Assembly: GCA_017534025.1 (NCBI GenBank)
Contig: JAFWDF010000082.1
Location: 1 to 13,945 of the forward strand
Source: Bacillota bacterium
Lineage (GTDB): Bacteria > Bacillota > Clostridia > Peptostreptococcales > Anaerovoracaceae
Length of the DNA: 13,945 bases
Direction: 5' to 3'
Shown piece by piece: positions 1-6,774 of the stretch. Position 1 is the first letter of the stretch, and every line of letters begins with the position of its first letter. The notes under the pieces were generated by a model that was not told the origin of the DNA, searched no databases, and saw only the letters and a list, made by a program, of their open reading frames with translations. The position numbers and the translations under genes were made by a program.

Positions 1-15
1 ACGCTCTTCCGATCT
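1..15. other. Illumina adapter remnant (non-biological)
   Basis: The first 15 bases read acgctcttccgatct, which is identical to the 3' end of the standard Illumina sequencing adapter. The match begins exactly at base 1 and is followed by sequence with the character of the rest of the window. This is untrimmed adapter at a contig end, not genomic DNA, and should be masked. Confidence 0.93.
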
Positions 16-99
16 AGCCGAATGAAAAGCCGCCCGGCGAAATTCTCCTCCCTGCAGAGTTCCCGCAAAGACTTCCATAATAATGATCCGGCAGAGTTC

Positions 100-128
100 T
101 TGCACTGCCCCGCCATATATACTATAAT
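100..128 (+). promoter_or_regulatory. Sigma-A type promoter of typA
   Basis: A -35 box TTGCAC (100-105) and a perfect -10 box TATAAT (123-128) are separated by exactly 17 bases. Transcription would begin near 135, giving a leader of about 110 bases before the TTG start at 247. The leader contains a 6-bp inverted repeat CTTCCG/CGGAAG (about 151-178) with no T-run after it, so it is not an obvious terminator. Confidence 0.75.
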
Positions 129-230
129 AAATTTTTGCGGACAAATCCGGCTTCCGTACCGGAGACGGGTCACCGGAAGTGCGTTATACTGTCCGGCGGA
201 AATATTGATATTCCATTTCCCTGCATATAA

Positions 231-236
231 AAGGAG
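231..236 (+). promoter_or_regulatory. Ribosome binding site that sets the typA start
   Basis: AAGGAG lies 10 bases upstream of the TTG at 247, and no in-frame ATG is close by. It decides the start: the reading frame is open back to 22, but that upstream part contains the promoter and has no family similarity. Confidence 0.75.
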
Positions 237-246
237 TATAGAAACA

Positions 247-2091
247 TTGATAAATGAGAAACTGAGAAATGTCGCGATCATTGCCCATGTCGATCACGGC
301 AAGACCACACTGGTGGACGAATTGCTGAAGCAGAGCGGCGTATACCGGGAAAACCAGGCCGTTGTCGAGCGGGTCATGGACTCCAACGCGCTGGAACGGG
401 AAAGAGGCATTACCATTCTGGCGAAAAATACGGCCGTTACCTACGGCGATGTAAAAATAAATATTGTAGACACCCCGGGCCACGCGGATTTCGGCGGCGA
501 AGTAGAGCGCATCCTGAAAATGGTGAACGGCGTCATTCTGCTGGTTGACGCAGCGGAAGGGCCGATGCCGCAGACCCGTTTCGTACTGTCCAAAGCGCTG
601 GAGCTCGGCCACCGGGTCATTATCGCGATCAACAAGATCGACCGGCCGGACCGCCGGATCGACGAAGTCGTGGATGAAATTCTGGAACTGTTAATGGATC
701 TGAACGCCACCGATGACCAGCTGGACTCGCCGATTCTGTACTGCTCCGCCCGCCGGGGCATCTGCTCGGACAATCCGAACGAAGAAGGCACCGATATGAA
801 GCCGCTGTTCGAAGCTATCCTGAACCATATTCCGGCGCCGGAAGCCAACGTGGACGAACCGTTCCAGATGCTGGTTTCCGCTCTGGATTACAACGAATTC
901 GTCGGACGGATCGCCGTTGGACGGATCGAACGCGGCACACTGCGCCAGAATCAGGAACTGGTTGTCTGCAACTACCACGAGGAGTCCGGCGCGGCATCGA
1001 AAAAAGTCAAGGCAACCAATCTGTACGAGTTTGACGGCCTGAACCGGGTGGCGGTAAAAGAAGCCTACGCAGGAAACATCATTGCCATTTCCGGGATCTC
1101 GGACATTACCATCGGCGACACGATCTGTGTTCCGGATGTGGTGGAACCGCTCCCGTTTGTGGCGATTTCCGAACCGACTGTGGAAATGACGTTCTGTGTT
1201 AATGATTCCCCGTTCGCCGGCAGGGACGGCAAATACGTCACCTCCCGGAATCTCCGGGACCGGCTGCAGCTGGAAACGCTCAAGGATGTATCCCTGCGGG
1301 TCACGGAAACCGATACCACCGATGCATTTAATGTCGCCGGCCGCGGCGAGATGCATCTGTCGATTCTGATGGAAACCATGCGCCGGGAAGGGTATGAATT
1401 CGCCGTTTCGCCGCCGCGCGTACTCACCCGCCGTGTCAACGGCGTGCTGGAGGAACCGCTGGAACGGCTGGTGGCGGATGTACCGGAAAACTGTGTCGGC
1501 GCAGTGATCGACAAGCTGGGCGCACGAAAGGGAGAAATGATCCAGATGATCCCGGCCGGCAGCCGCATGAAGCTGGAGTTCCTGGTACCGTCCCGCGGAC
1601 TGTTCGGCTACCGGAATGAATTCCTCACGGACACCCGCGGTGAAGGCATCATGGCGTCTGTGTTCGAAAAATACGCACCATTCAAGGGCGAGCTGGCCCG
1701 GCGTTCCACCGGCAGCCTGGTTGCCTTTGAACCCGGCGAATGCAGTTCCTACGGTCTGTTCAACGCACAGGACCGGGGCGCCCTGTTCGTAGAACCCGGC
1801 GTGCCGGTTTACGAAGGCATTGTCGTGGGCGTATCGCCAAAGCAGGGCGACATCGATGTCAATGTCTGCCGCAAAAAGAATCTGACCAATATGCGTGCCG
1901 CCGGCAGTGAAGAAGCGCTGAAGCTGGTACCGGTACGCCGCATGTCTCTGGAACAGTGCATCGAGTTCCTGGCGGATGATGAACTCCTGGAAATCACACC
2001 GGAAAACCTGCGGATCCGCAAAGCCATCCTCAGTAAACAGGACCGCGCGAAAGACCGTGCCGCCCGTGCCCGGCTGCGGGAACAGCAGTAG
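247..2091 (+). CDS. typA: Translational GTPase TypA/BipA
   Basis: This is a ribosome-associated GTPase of the EF-G-like family, linked in other bacteria to ribosome assembly and to growth under stress or cold. From the TTG start it is 614 residues, the usual family length. The G domain shows the P-loop AHVDHGKTT (13-21), RERGITI (51-57), DTPGH (75-79), NKID (129-132) and the SA motif near 167. Elongation-factor domains II and III and the TypA-specific C-terminal region follow, with the characteristic GRGEMHLSIL and PSRGLFGYRNEF stretches. The start was chosen by the AAGGAG site at 231-236; it gives a protein beginning at LINEKLRNVAIIAHVDHG, as in homologues. It appears to be a single-gene transcript. 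No clear terminator is visible between its stop and the promoter of the next gene. Confidence 0.96.
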   Translation: MINEKLRNVAIIAHVDHGKTTLVDELLKQSGVYRENQAVVERVMDSNALERERGITILAKNTAVTYGDVKINIVDTPGHADFGGEVERILKMVNGVILLVDAAEGPMPQTRFVLSKALELGHRVIIAINKIDRPDRRIDEVVDEILELLMDLNATDDQLDSPILYCSARRGICSDNPNEEGTDMKPLFEAILNHIPAPEANVDEPFQMLVSALDYNEFVGRIAVGRIERGTLRQNQELVVCNYHEESGAASKKVKATNLYEFDGLNRVAVKEAYAGNIIAISGISDITIGDTICVPDVVEPLPFVAISEPTVEMTFCVNDSPFAGRDGKYVTSRNLRDRLQLETLKDVSLRVTETDTTDAFNVAGRGEMHLSILMETMRREGYEFAVSPPRVLTRRVNGVLEEPLERLVADVPENCVGAVIDKLGARKGEMIQMIPAGSRMKLEFLVPSRGLFGYRNEFLTDTRGEGIMASVFEKYAPFKGELARRSTGSLVAFEPGECSSYGLFNAQDRGALFVEPGVPVYEGIVVGVSPKQGDIDVNVCRKKNLTNMRAAGSEEALKLVPVRRMSLEQCIEFLADDELLEITPENLRIRKAILSKQDRAKDRAARARLREQQ

Positions 2092-2170
2092 CCCTTCCGC
2101 GCCGCAACTGCAATGCATTTCAGCTTTTCCTGTTTCGACTGCAGATCATCTTCCTATCGGTTGTTTTTTA

Positions 2171-2179
2171 TGATATAAT
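2171..2179 (+). promoter_or_regulatory. Extended -10 promoter of the DtxR-like gene
   Basis: TGATATAAT is an extended -10 element (TGnTATAAT, with TATAAT at 2174-2179). The -35 position (TTCCTA, 2151-2156) is poor, which is common with an extended -10. Transcription would begin near 2186, and AGGAG (2213-2217) sits 6 bases before the ATG at 2224. No metal-regulator operator palindrome could be identified with confidence. Confidence 0.55.
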
Positions 2180-2223
2180 CCATGGGAGTATGAGTTTTCC
2201 AAGAGGGGTGAAAGGAGAAATCT

Positions 2224-2604
2224 ATGCGCGCAAAGATTCAGGAATCCTCGGAAGATTATCTGGAAACGATACTGATCCTCAGCCAGAGGAATCAATACGT
2301 CCGGTCTATTGATATCGTCAATGAGCTTGGTTTCTCCAAGCCAAGTGTCAGTGTAGCCATGAAAAAGCTCCGCGAAAACGGGCAGATTATCATGGACGAC
2401 AGCGGCTATATTTCACTGACGGAATCCGGCATGGCCGTTGCCACCAAAGTGTATGAACGGCACCAGGCGCTCACCCGCCTGTTTGAAATGCTGGGCGTCG
2501 GGAAAGAAACCGCCGCTGATGATGCCTGCCGCGTAGAGCATGTGATCAGCGACGAAACTTTTGATCGTCTGAAGGACCATATTGAAAAACTGGAACAGTC
2601 CTGA
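2224..2604 (+). CDS. DtxR/MntR-family metal-dependent transcriptional repressor
   Basis: This 126-residue protein has an N-terminal winged helix-turn-helix (about 8-70, with the recognition-helix stretch FSKPSVSVAMKKL) followed by the metal-binding/dimerisation domain (about 75-125). The family represses metal-uptake genes when Mn2+ or Fe2+ is bound. There is no SH3-like third domain, so the architecture is MntR-like. By alignment from memory, the ligand positions are D11, E14, H80, C102, E105 and H106. D11 and E14 match MntR (D8, E11), while C102 in the ACRxEH motif matches DtxR/IdeR rather than the MntR glutamate. The DtxR ancillary-site residues E83 and H98 are replaced by T84 and A98. The gene stands alone and ends in a strong terminator, so its targets are not visible here. 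The preferred metal cannot be read from sequence. Confidence 0.9.
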   Translation: MRAKIQESSEDYLETILILSQRNQYVRSIDIVNELGFSKPSVSVAMKKLRENGQIIMDDSGYISLTESGMAVATKVYERHQALTRLFEMLGVGKETAADDACRVEHVISDETFDRLKDHIEKLEQS

Positions 2605-2611
2605 CAACAGG

Positions 2612-2649
2612 AAACCGGCGCCCGGAAAAGCGGGCGCCGGTTTTTATTT
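2612..2649 (+). terminator. Rho-independent terminator after the DtxR-like gene
   Basis: A perfect GC-rich stem (2615-2624 pairing with 2631-2640) has a 6-base GAAAAG loop and is followed by TTTTTATTT. It lies between two convergent genes. On the minus strand the hairpin is followed only by TTTCC, so it is a strong terminator for + transcripts and at best weak for pepD. Confidence 0.93.
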
Positions 2650-2681
2650 ACAGAAAACAGGGATTTCCCTTCTCTGCTCCC

Positions 2682-4316
2682 TTATTCTTTCCTTTCTCCG
2701 ATCGCTTCGACCAGCCGCCGCAGCGTGCGGGCAAACGGACGGATCGTATCCACCGGAACCCGTTCATGCACACTGTGCGGATCCAGGACATCCGCGCCCA
2801 TGCAAACCATCTGCATCGTCGGATCGATGTCGTAGAACACAGCCGGTTCCAGGCCTACGTGAACGGCTTTTACGGCACCCGGCCGTCCGGTTTCCTTTTC
2901 AAACAACTCTTTAGCCAGATGCGGCAGCCGGTTGTCCTGCCGGTATGCCCAGGCCGGATAATTCTGGCCGTACACTTTCCGGAAACCGAAACGCGCCGAC
3001 AGGCGCCTGTGCTCTTCCAGCAGTTCTTCATGCGACCGGCCGCCCATGCTCCGTTCAAACAGATGAATCTGCATGCGTTCCGCCCCCGCGCGGGCAGACA
3101 CCGCCCCGAGATTGCAGGAGGTTTCCGGAGTATCCGGCATATCGTCCATATACTTTTTCACTCCAACCGTCAGAGACGAAACAAATCCGGTCAGCGCATC
3201 ACAGCATTCCTTTGAAAAAGCTTTCTCCGGCCTTTTCGTCTCGTAATAGGTGACGTGTCCCCGGTCATCCGTATCCCGGTAATCATGCCGGATGGCTTCG
3301 ATCAGGTCCAGCAGGCAGTTCTGAAATTCCGCAGCGGAACCACTGTCCACCGTGAGCACCGCCTCGCTGTCTCCGGGAATGGCATTGAGCGCGGATCCGC
3401 CCGTAAAGGACGACAGCGCATACCGCACCCCGTGCTGTGTTAATGCCTCCAGGAACCGTCCCATCATCCACAGTGCGTTGACTCTGCCTTCCGCGATATC
3501 CGAACCGGAATGGCCTCCTGTAAACCCGCTGAGGCAGACCTCAAACGTCCGCAGTTCATCTGTACTGCCCTCAAATAATGCCGCTGTATCGGTCAGCTCC
3601 GCATCCCGGCTGTATTTTTCCCTCCGGCCGCCGGCGCTGCCCGCCACAAACAGGCCGCATGTGAAACCGTCCACATTGATGACATACCGCACGCCGTCGA
3701 ACACTTCCGGCGACAATTCCAGCGCGCCGCCCAGCCCGTTTTCCTCATTGACGGTCATGACGATCCGCACAGGCCCATGGCGCAGTCCGCCGGAACCCTG
3801 CCGGCCGGCCGGTTCCGCTTCATCCTGCCGCTCCGCCGGCCCGGATACCGGCCTCCCGAACAGCCAGAGAATCCCGGCGTCTCCCAGACCGCAGTCGGCG
3901 CCCAGGGAAGAGTCCCCGCAGCTCGACAGGATCAGGCGGCCGCTCTTTTCATCCCGGTACATCCCCGCCTGAATCCGATCCCGTTCCGGTACATAGCCGG
4001 AGCCGGGGCGCACCGCGCAGACCATATCCGTGTGGCCCTGCAGCATCAGGAGCGGCGCGTCCTCCAGACCGGGTGAAGCCGGTATATCCACGATCAGATT
4101 GCCGGCCTCATCGATCCGGATCTGGCGTCCTTCTCCCGCGAAACAGTCCGCCAGTATTTCTGTCAGGCGCGCCTCGTTGCCTGAACCGTGCGGCACGGAA
4201 CAGAATGTCCCGAAATGCAGCAGAACCGCTTCCGTAACCGGATCGATTTCCTGTTCGGCTCCGGCCGGCAAATCACCAAACAGGTTCTGCAGTGTTCCAT
4301 ATTCTTTTTCCGCCAT
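2682..4316 (-). CDS. pepD: M20C-family aminoacyl-histidine dipeptidase (PepD-like)
   Basis: This zinc dipeptidase of the M20C family probably cleaves Xaa-His and other dipeptides in the cytoplasm. The 544-residue form starting at the ATG at 4316 contains LQGHTDMV (H95, D97), GADCGLG (D141), the catalytic EE pair in VNEENG (191-192), INVDGF (D216), the HxGLE motif (here HVGLE) and, near the C terminus, PHSVHERV, which supplies the last metal histidine in the family. All expected metal and catalytic residues are therefore present. The protein is longer than typical PepD (about 480-490 residues). Part of the excess is a Pro/Gly/Glu-rich insert at about 155-180, between the metal-bridging Asp and the catalytic EE. 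The gene follows the DUF1292 gene on the same strand, but an intrinsic terminator lies between them. Confidence 0.9.
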   Translation of the reverse strand: MAEKEYGTLQNLFGDLPAGAEQEIDPVTEAVLLHFGTFCSVPHGSGNEARLTEILADCFAGEGRQIRIDEAGNLIVDIPASPGLEDAPLLMLQGHTDMVCAVRPGSGYVPERDRIQAGMYRDEKSGRLILSSCGDSSLGADCGLGDAGILWLFGRPVSGPAERQDEAEPAGRQGSGGLRHGPVRIVMTVNEENGLGGALELSPEVFDGVRYVINVDGFTCGLFVAGSAGGRREKYSRDAELTDTAALFEGSTDELRTFEVCLSGFTGGHSGSDIAEGRVNALWMMGRFLEALTQHGVRYALSSFTGGSALNAIPGDSEAVLTVDSGSAAEFQNCLLDLIEAIRHDYRDTDDRGHVTYYETKRPEKAFSKECCDALTGFVSSLTVGVKKYMDDMPDTPETSCNLGAVSARAGAERMQIHLFERSMGGRSHEELLEEHRRLSARFGFRKVYGQNYPAWAYRQDNRLPHLAKELFEKETGRPGAVKAVHVGLEPAVFYDIDPTMQMVCMGADVLDPHSVHERVPVDTIRPFARTLRRLVEAIGERKE

Positions 4317-4326
4317 TTCCAATCAT

Positions 4327-4331
4327 CCTCC
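4327..4331 (-). promoter_or_regulatory. Ribosome binding site of pepD
   Basis: GGAGG on the minus strand is 10 bases from the ATG at 4316 and 4 bases from an in-frame TTG at 4322. Spacing and codon choice favour the ATG, but the two starts differ by only two residues. Confidence 0.7.
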
Positions 4332-4338
4332 GTGAAAC

Positions 4339-4366
4339 AAAAAACGAAGAGGAAATCCTCTCCGTT
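4339..4366 (-). terminator. Terminator after the DUF1292 gene, just upstream of pepD
   Basis: Read on the minus strand, an 11-bp stem (AACGGAGAGGA pairing with TCCTCTTCGTT, one G-U pair) is closed by a TT loop and runs into a T-run (4344-4339). Its T-run ends only 7 bases before the pepD ribosome binding site, leaving no room for a separate promoter after it. Confidence 0.8.
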
Positions 4367-4393
4367 CCGGTTTCCCGCTGTATTATGCGTCCA

Positions 4394-4675
4394 TTACTCT
4401 TCCGAATTGACGATGGCGTTAAATTCCGCCTCTACCTTTGCAAATTCGGCGTCGTCTTCAATATCCAGCAGTTCAAAAGTGTCGTCTTCATACTCTACAT
4501 AACCGTAGAGATACACATCTTCTTCATTCTTCAGAGGGAGAAGCGCGATATATTCCTTGTCTTCCACTTCGAAGACGCCCATGATTTCGCATTCTTCTTC
4601 TTTTCCGTCATCAAATTCCAGTGTAATGATATCGGCAGTTTCTTCTTCCGCAACATTCTTTACTTCATCAGCCAT
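4394..4675 (-). CDS. DUF1292 domain protein
   Basis: This small, very acidic protein of 93 residues has the DUF1292 core: a beta-rich segment with DIITLEFDDGKEEECEIMG, followed by EVEDKEYIALLPL and YLYGYVEYEDDTFELLDI. DUF1292 proteins (the YrzB group) are widespread in Bacillota and have no established function. The reading frame extends upstream to 4729, but the ATG at 4675 is preceded by AGGAG at good spacing and gives the usual family length. It has its own promoter just after uvrC and its own terminator, so it looks like a single-gene transcript. The acidity suggests interaction with another protein, which is inference only. Confidence 0.88.
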   Translation of the reverse strand: MADEVKNVAEEETADIITLEFDDGKEEECEIMGVFEVEDKEYIALLPLKNEEDVYLYGYVEYEDDTFELLDIEDDAEFAKVEAEFNAIVNSEE

Positions 4676-4681
4676 AACGGG

Positions 4682-4686
4682 CTCCT
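4682..4686 (-). promoter_or_regulatory. Ribosome binding site that sets the DUF1292 start
   Basis: AGGAG on the minus strand lies 6 bases before the ATG at 4675. It rules out the upstream in-frame start at 4729, which would add 18 residues with no similarity to the family. Confidence 0.75.
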
Positions 4687-4765
4687 TTCCTACTATACCG
4701 TCATCATCCGGCGCAGTGTCCGGTTTCATTTTTCAGTCCAGTCATTTCATGCATGACTTTTATAA

Positions 4766-4795
4766 ATTATACATGAACGGCAATCATTCGGTCAA
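4766..4795 (-). promoter_or_regulatory. Promoter of the DUF1292 gene
   Basis: On the minus strand, TTGACC (4795-4790) and a perfect TATAAT (4771-4766) are 18 bases apart. Transcription would begin near 4759, leaving a leader of about 84 bases. The -35 box begins only 8 bases past the uvrC stop codon, and no terminator is visible between uvrC and this promoter, so uvrC transcripts may read through. Confidence 0.72.
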
Positions 4796-4803
4796 TCACA
4801 AAC

Positions 4804-6689
4804 TCATTCGGAAGTGCCGGACGATTCCCCTTTCTCCTGCAGCGATTCCAGATACTCCTTCAGCGCCCTGGCTGCGGCGGGATTCATACCGTCCGCTGCC
4901 GCCAGCGTTTCCACATCCGCCTGCCGGATTTTTTCGATGCTGCCGAAGGTCTGCAGCAATGATTTTTTCCGTACTGCGCCGATCCCCGGCGCGTCATCCA
5001 GTACGGACCGGCTCATCGAACGGTTGCGGATGCTGTGATGATAATCAATCGAAAAACGATGCACTTCATCCTGAATCATCGTAACATAGCGAAACAGCAC
5101 CGGACGCTCCCGGAGATCGATCTCCTCTTCATTCACAATGAGGCCCCGGGTGCGGTGCCGGTCATCCTTGACCATACCGGCTACCGTAATGGTTTCGCCC
5201 ATGGCCTTCAGCACCTCCTGCACAGCGTGCACATGGCCCAGCCCGCCGTCTACAAAAATCAGGTCAGGCCGCCGTTCAAAGCCCCGGTCTCCCTGCTGCG
5301 CCCGGCGCAGCCGCCGGTAGAGCACTTCCTGCATGCTGGAATAGTCATCCGGCCCGTCCACCGTGCGGATGCGGAATTTCCGGTAGTCCTTCCGCTGCGG
5401 CCGGCCGTCCTCAAACACCACCATGCCGCCCACGGAATCCACGCCATTAATATTGGAAATATCGTAGGACTCAATGCGCCAGGTCACCGGAATCTCCTCC
5501 CCCTGTGCCGTGCGCGCAGTCCGCCTGCCGAACACCGCAGCCAGCTCCTCGCTCAGCACACTGGCCCTTTCTTCCCGGGCAATGGCCCGGTCGTCCAGCA
5601 CCTTGGTCATCTCCTGCACATCGCGGGCCGTCATGTCCAGCAGCTTCTTTTTCTCACCCCGCTGCGGCACATACAGACGGACCCGGGCGCCCCGCAGGCC
5701 GGAAATCCAGTTTTCCAGAAGAGAGTGATCCTCCGGCAGCTCCGCCACCGCGATTTCACGCGGAATCAGCATCCCCGCCGCGTAATACTGTTTTAAAAAG
5801 GAAGCCAGTACATGCGCCGGCTCTTCTTCTCCGGCCGTATCCATCGGGAAGCTCTCCCGCCCGGACAGTTTCCCGTTCCGGACAAAAAGAGCACGATGCT
5901 CCAGCCGGTTTTCACCCTTGCAGCATGAATAATATCCATGTCGTTGGCACTGCCAAGTACCACCTTCTGCTTTTCGCCGATGACGCGCACCGAGGCGATC
6001 CGGTCCCGGTACTCCGCCGCCCGCTCGAAATTCAGCTCCGCGGCGCATTCCAGCATTTTCTGCTCCAACATTTTCAGCATGGGCTCATTATGTCCCCTGA
6101 GGAACTGCAGAACCTCCTCCACCGTCGACCGGTATTCCTCCGGATCCACGGTACCGGTACAGATTCCGCGGCACTGCTCGATATGATAATTCAGGCACGG
6201 CCGGAAATTATCAGTAAAAGAAACCGCTGAGCACCGTTTCAGGCGGTACACACTGTTCAGCAGATCAATCGTTTCTTTAACCGCTCCGACATCGCTGTAC
6301 GGACCGAAGTATTCCGACCCGTCATCGATGACCCGGCGTGTCTTCAGTACCCGGGGATATTGTTCCCCGAGGGTGACCTTGATATACGGGTAGGTTTTGT
6401 CATCCCGCAGCAGAACATTGTATTTCGGTTGGTATTTTTTAATGAGATTGCATTCCAGGATCAGCGCTTCCATTTCCGAATCGGTGGTAATGTACTCGAA
6501 TTCCTCGATGTTGGCCACCATGGCCCGGACCTTGGCAGGCATATTGGTCTGGGAGCGGAAATACTGCCGCACCCGGTTTTTCAGATTGACCGCTTTTCCC
6601 ACATAAATCACATGCCCGAATTTGTCCTTGTGCAGGTATACTCCCGGTTTATCCGGCAGCAGCGCTATATTTTTTTCAATGTCAAACAT
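4804..6689 (-). pseudogene. uvrC: UvrC excinuclease subunit C, split by a one-base frameshift
   Basis: UvrC makes both incisions in nucleotide excision repair with UvrA and UvrB. The N-terminal frame (6689 to about 5922, 256 residues) has the GIY-YIG nuclease (Y18, Y29, K32, R39, EMEALILE at 72-79), four cysteines C153/C165/C173/C177 with the spacing of the E. coli UvrC iron-sulfur cluster, and the UVR motif (about 202-233). The C-terminal frame (about 5919 to 4807, 371 residues) has the RNase H-like nuclease (SYDISNINGVDSVGG, PDLIFVDGGLGH, KDDRHRTRG, RDEVHRF-type region) and the helix-hairpin-helix pair (APGIGAVRKKSLL). The frames join at 5916-5924, where one base is missing; repaired, the protein would be about 628 residues, the normal length. 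No other damage is seen, so a sequencing or assembly error is as likely as a recent true mutation. Confidence 0.9.
5910..5927 (-). other. Frameshift point in uvrC
   Basis: On the minus strand CAT GCT GCA AGG is read in the N-terminal frame (H255, A256), while the conserved downstream protein resumes as AAG GGT GAA in the -1 frame. One extra base after GCTGC would restore the frame. No X-XXY-YYZ slippery heptamer or downstream pseudoknot is visible, so programmed frameshifting is unlikely. Confidence 0.8.
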
Positions 6690-6705
6690 GCTGTCCGCCT
6701 GTTCC

Positions 6706-6722
6706 GCGCGGCCGGGCCGCGC
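6706..6722 (-). repeat. GC-only hairpin in the uvrC leader
   Basis: GCGCGGCC and GGCCGCGC form a perfect 8-bp inverted repeat around one base. It sits directly after the hisC terminator and 16 bases before the uvrC ATG. No T-run follows, so it is not a terminator in itself. It would lie in the leader of any uvrC transcript that reads through and could hide the weak AGGCGG ribosome binding site or protect the 5' end (inference). Confidence 0.6.
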
Positions 6723-6725
6723 TGT

Positions 6726-6766
6726 ATAAAAAGTCCGGGCGCAGGGAACATTGCCCCGGCGCCCGG
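6726..6766 (-). terminator. Terminator after hisC
   Basis: On the minus strand CCGGGCGC (6766-6759) pairs with GCGCCCGG (6742-6735). The 16-base interior holds a further GGG/CCC pairing, and ACTTTTTATA follows. It separates the carboxypeptidase-hisC unit from uvrC, whose start is only about 37 bases beyond the T-run. No convincing uvrC promoter is seen in that gap. Confidence 0.8.
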
Positions 6767-6774
6767 CACATCAT

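Noticed and set aside
22..246. An upstream in-frame extension of typA by 75 codons from an ATG at 22
   Set aside because: The extension covers a consensus promoter (100-128), lacks a ribosome binding site at its ATG and has no TypA similarity; the family N terminus begins right after the TTG at 247.
691..2118. A 475-codon open frame antisense to typA
   Set aside because: It is an exact shadow of a well-identified gene, caused by GC-rich codon use; the translation has no recognisable motif and there is no ribosome binding site.
5910..5927. Programmed ribosomal frameshifting in uvrC
   Set aside because: No slippery heptamer, stimulatory hairpin or known precedent in uvrC; a single-base loss explains the data more simply.
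4804..6048. The C-terminal part of UvrC as an independent gene
   Set aside because: The residues before about 5919 in this frame do not resemble any protein, and no ribosome binding site supports an internal start; it is the second half of a frameshifted uvrC.
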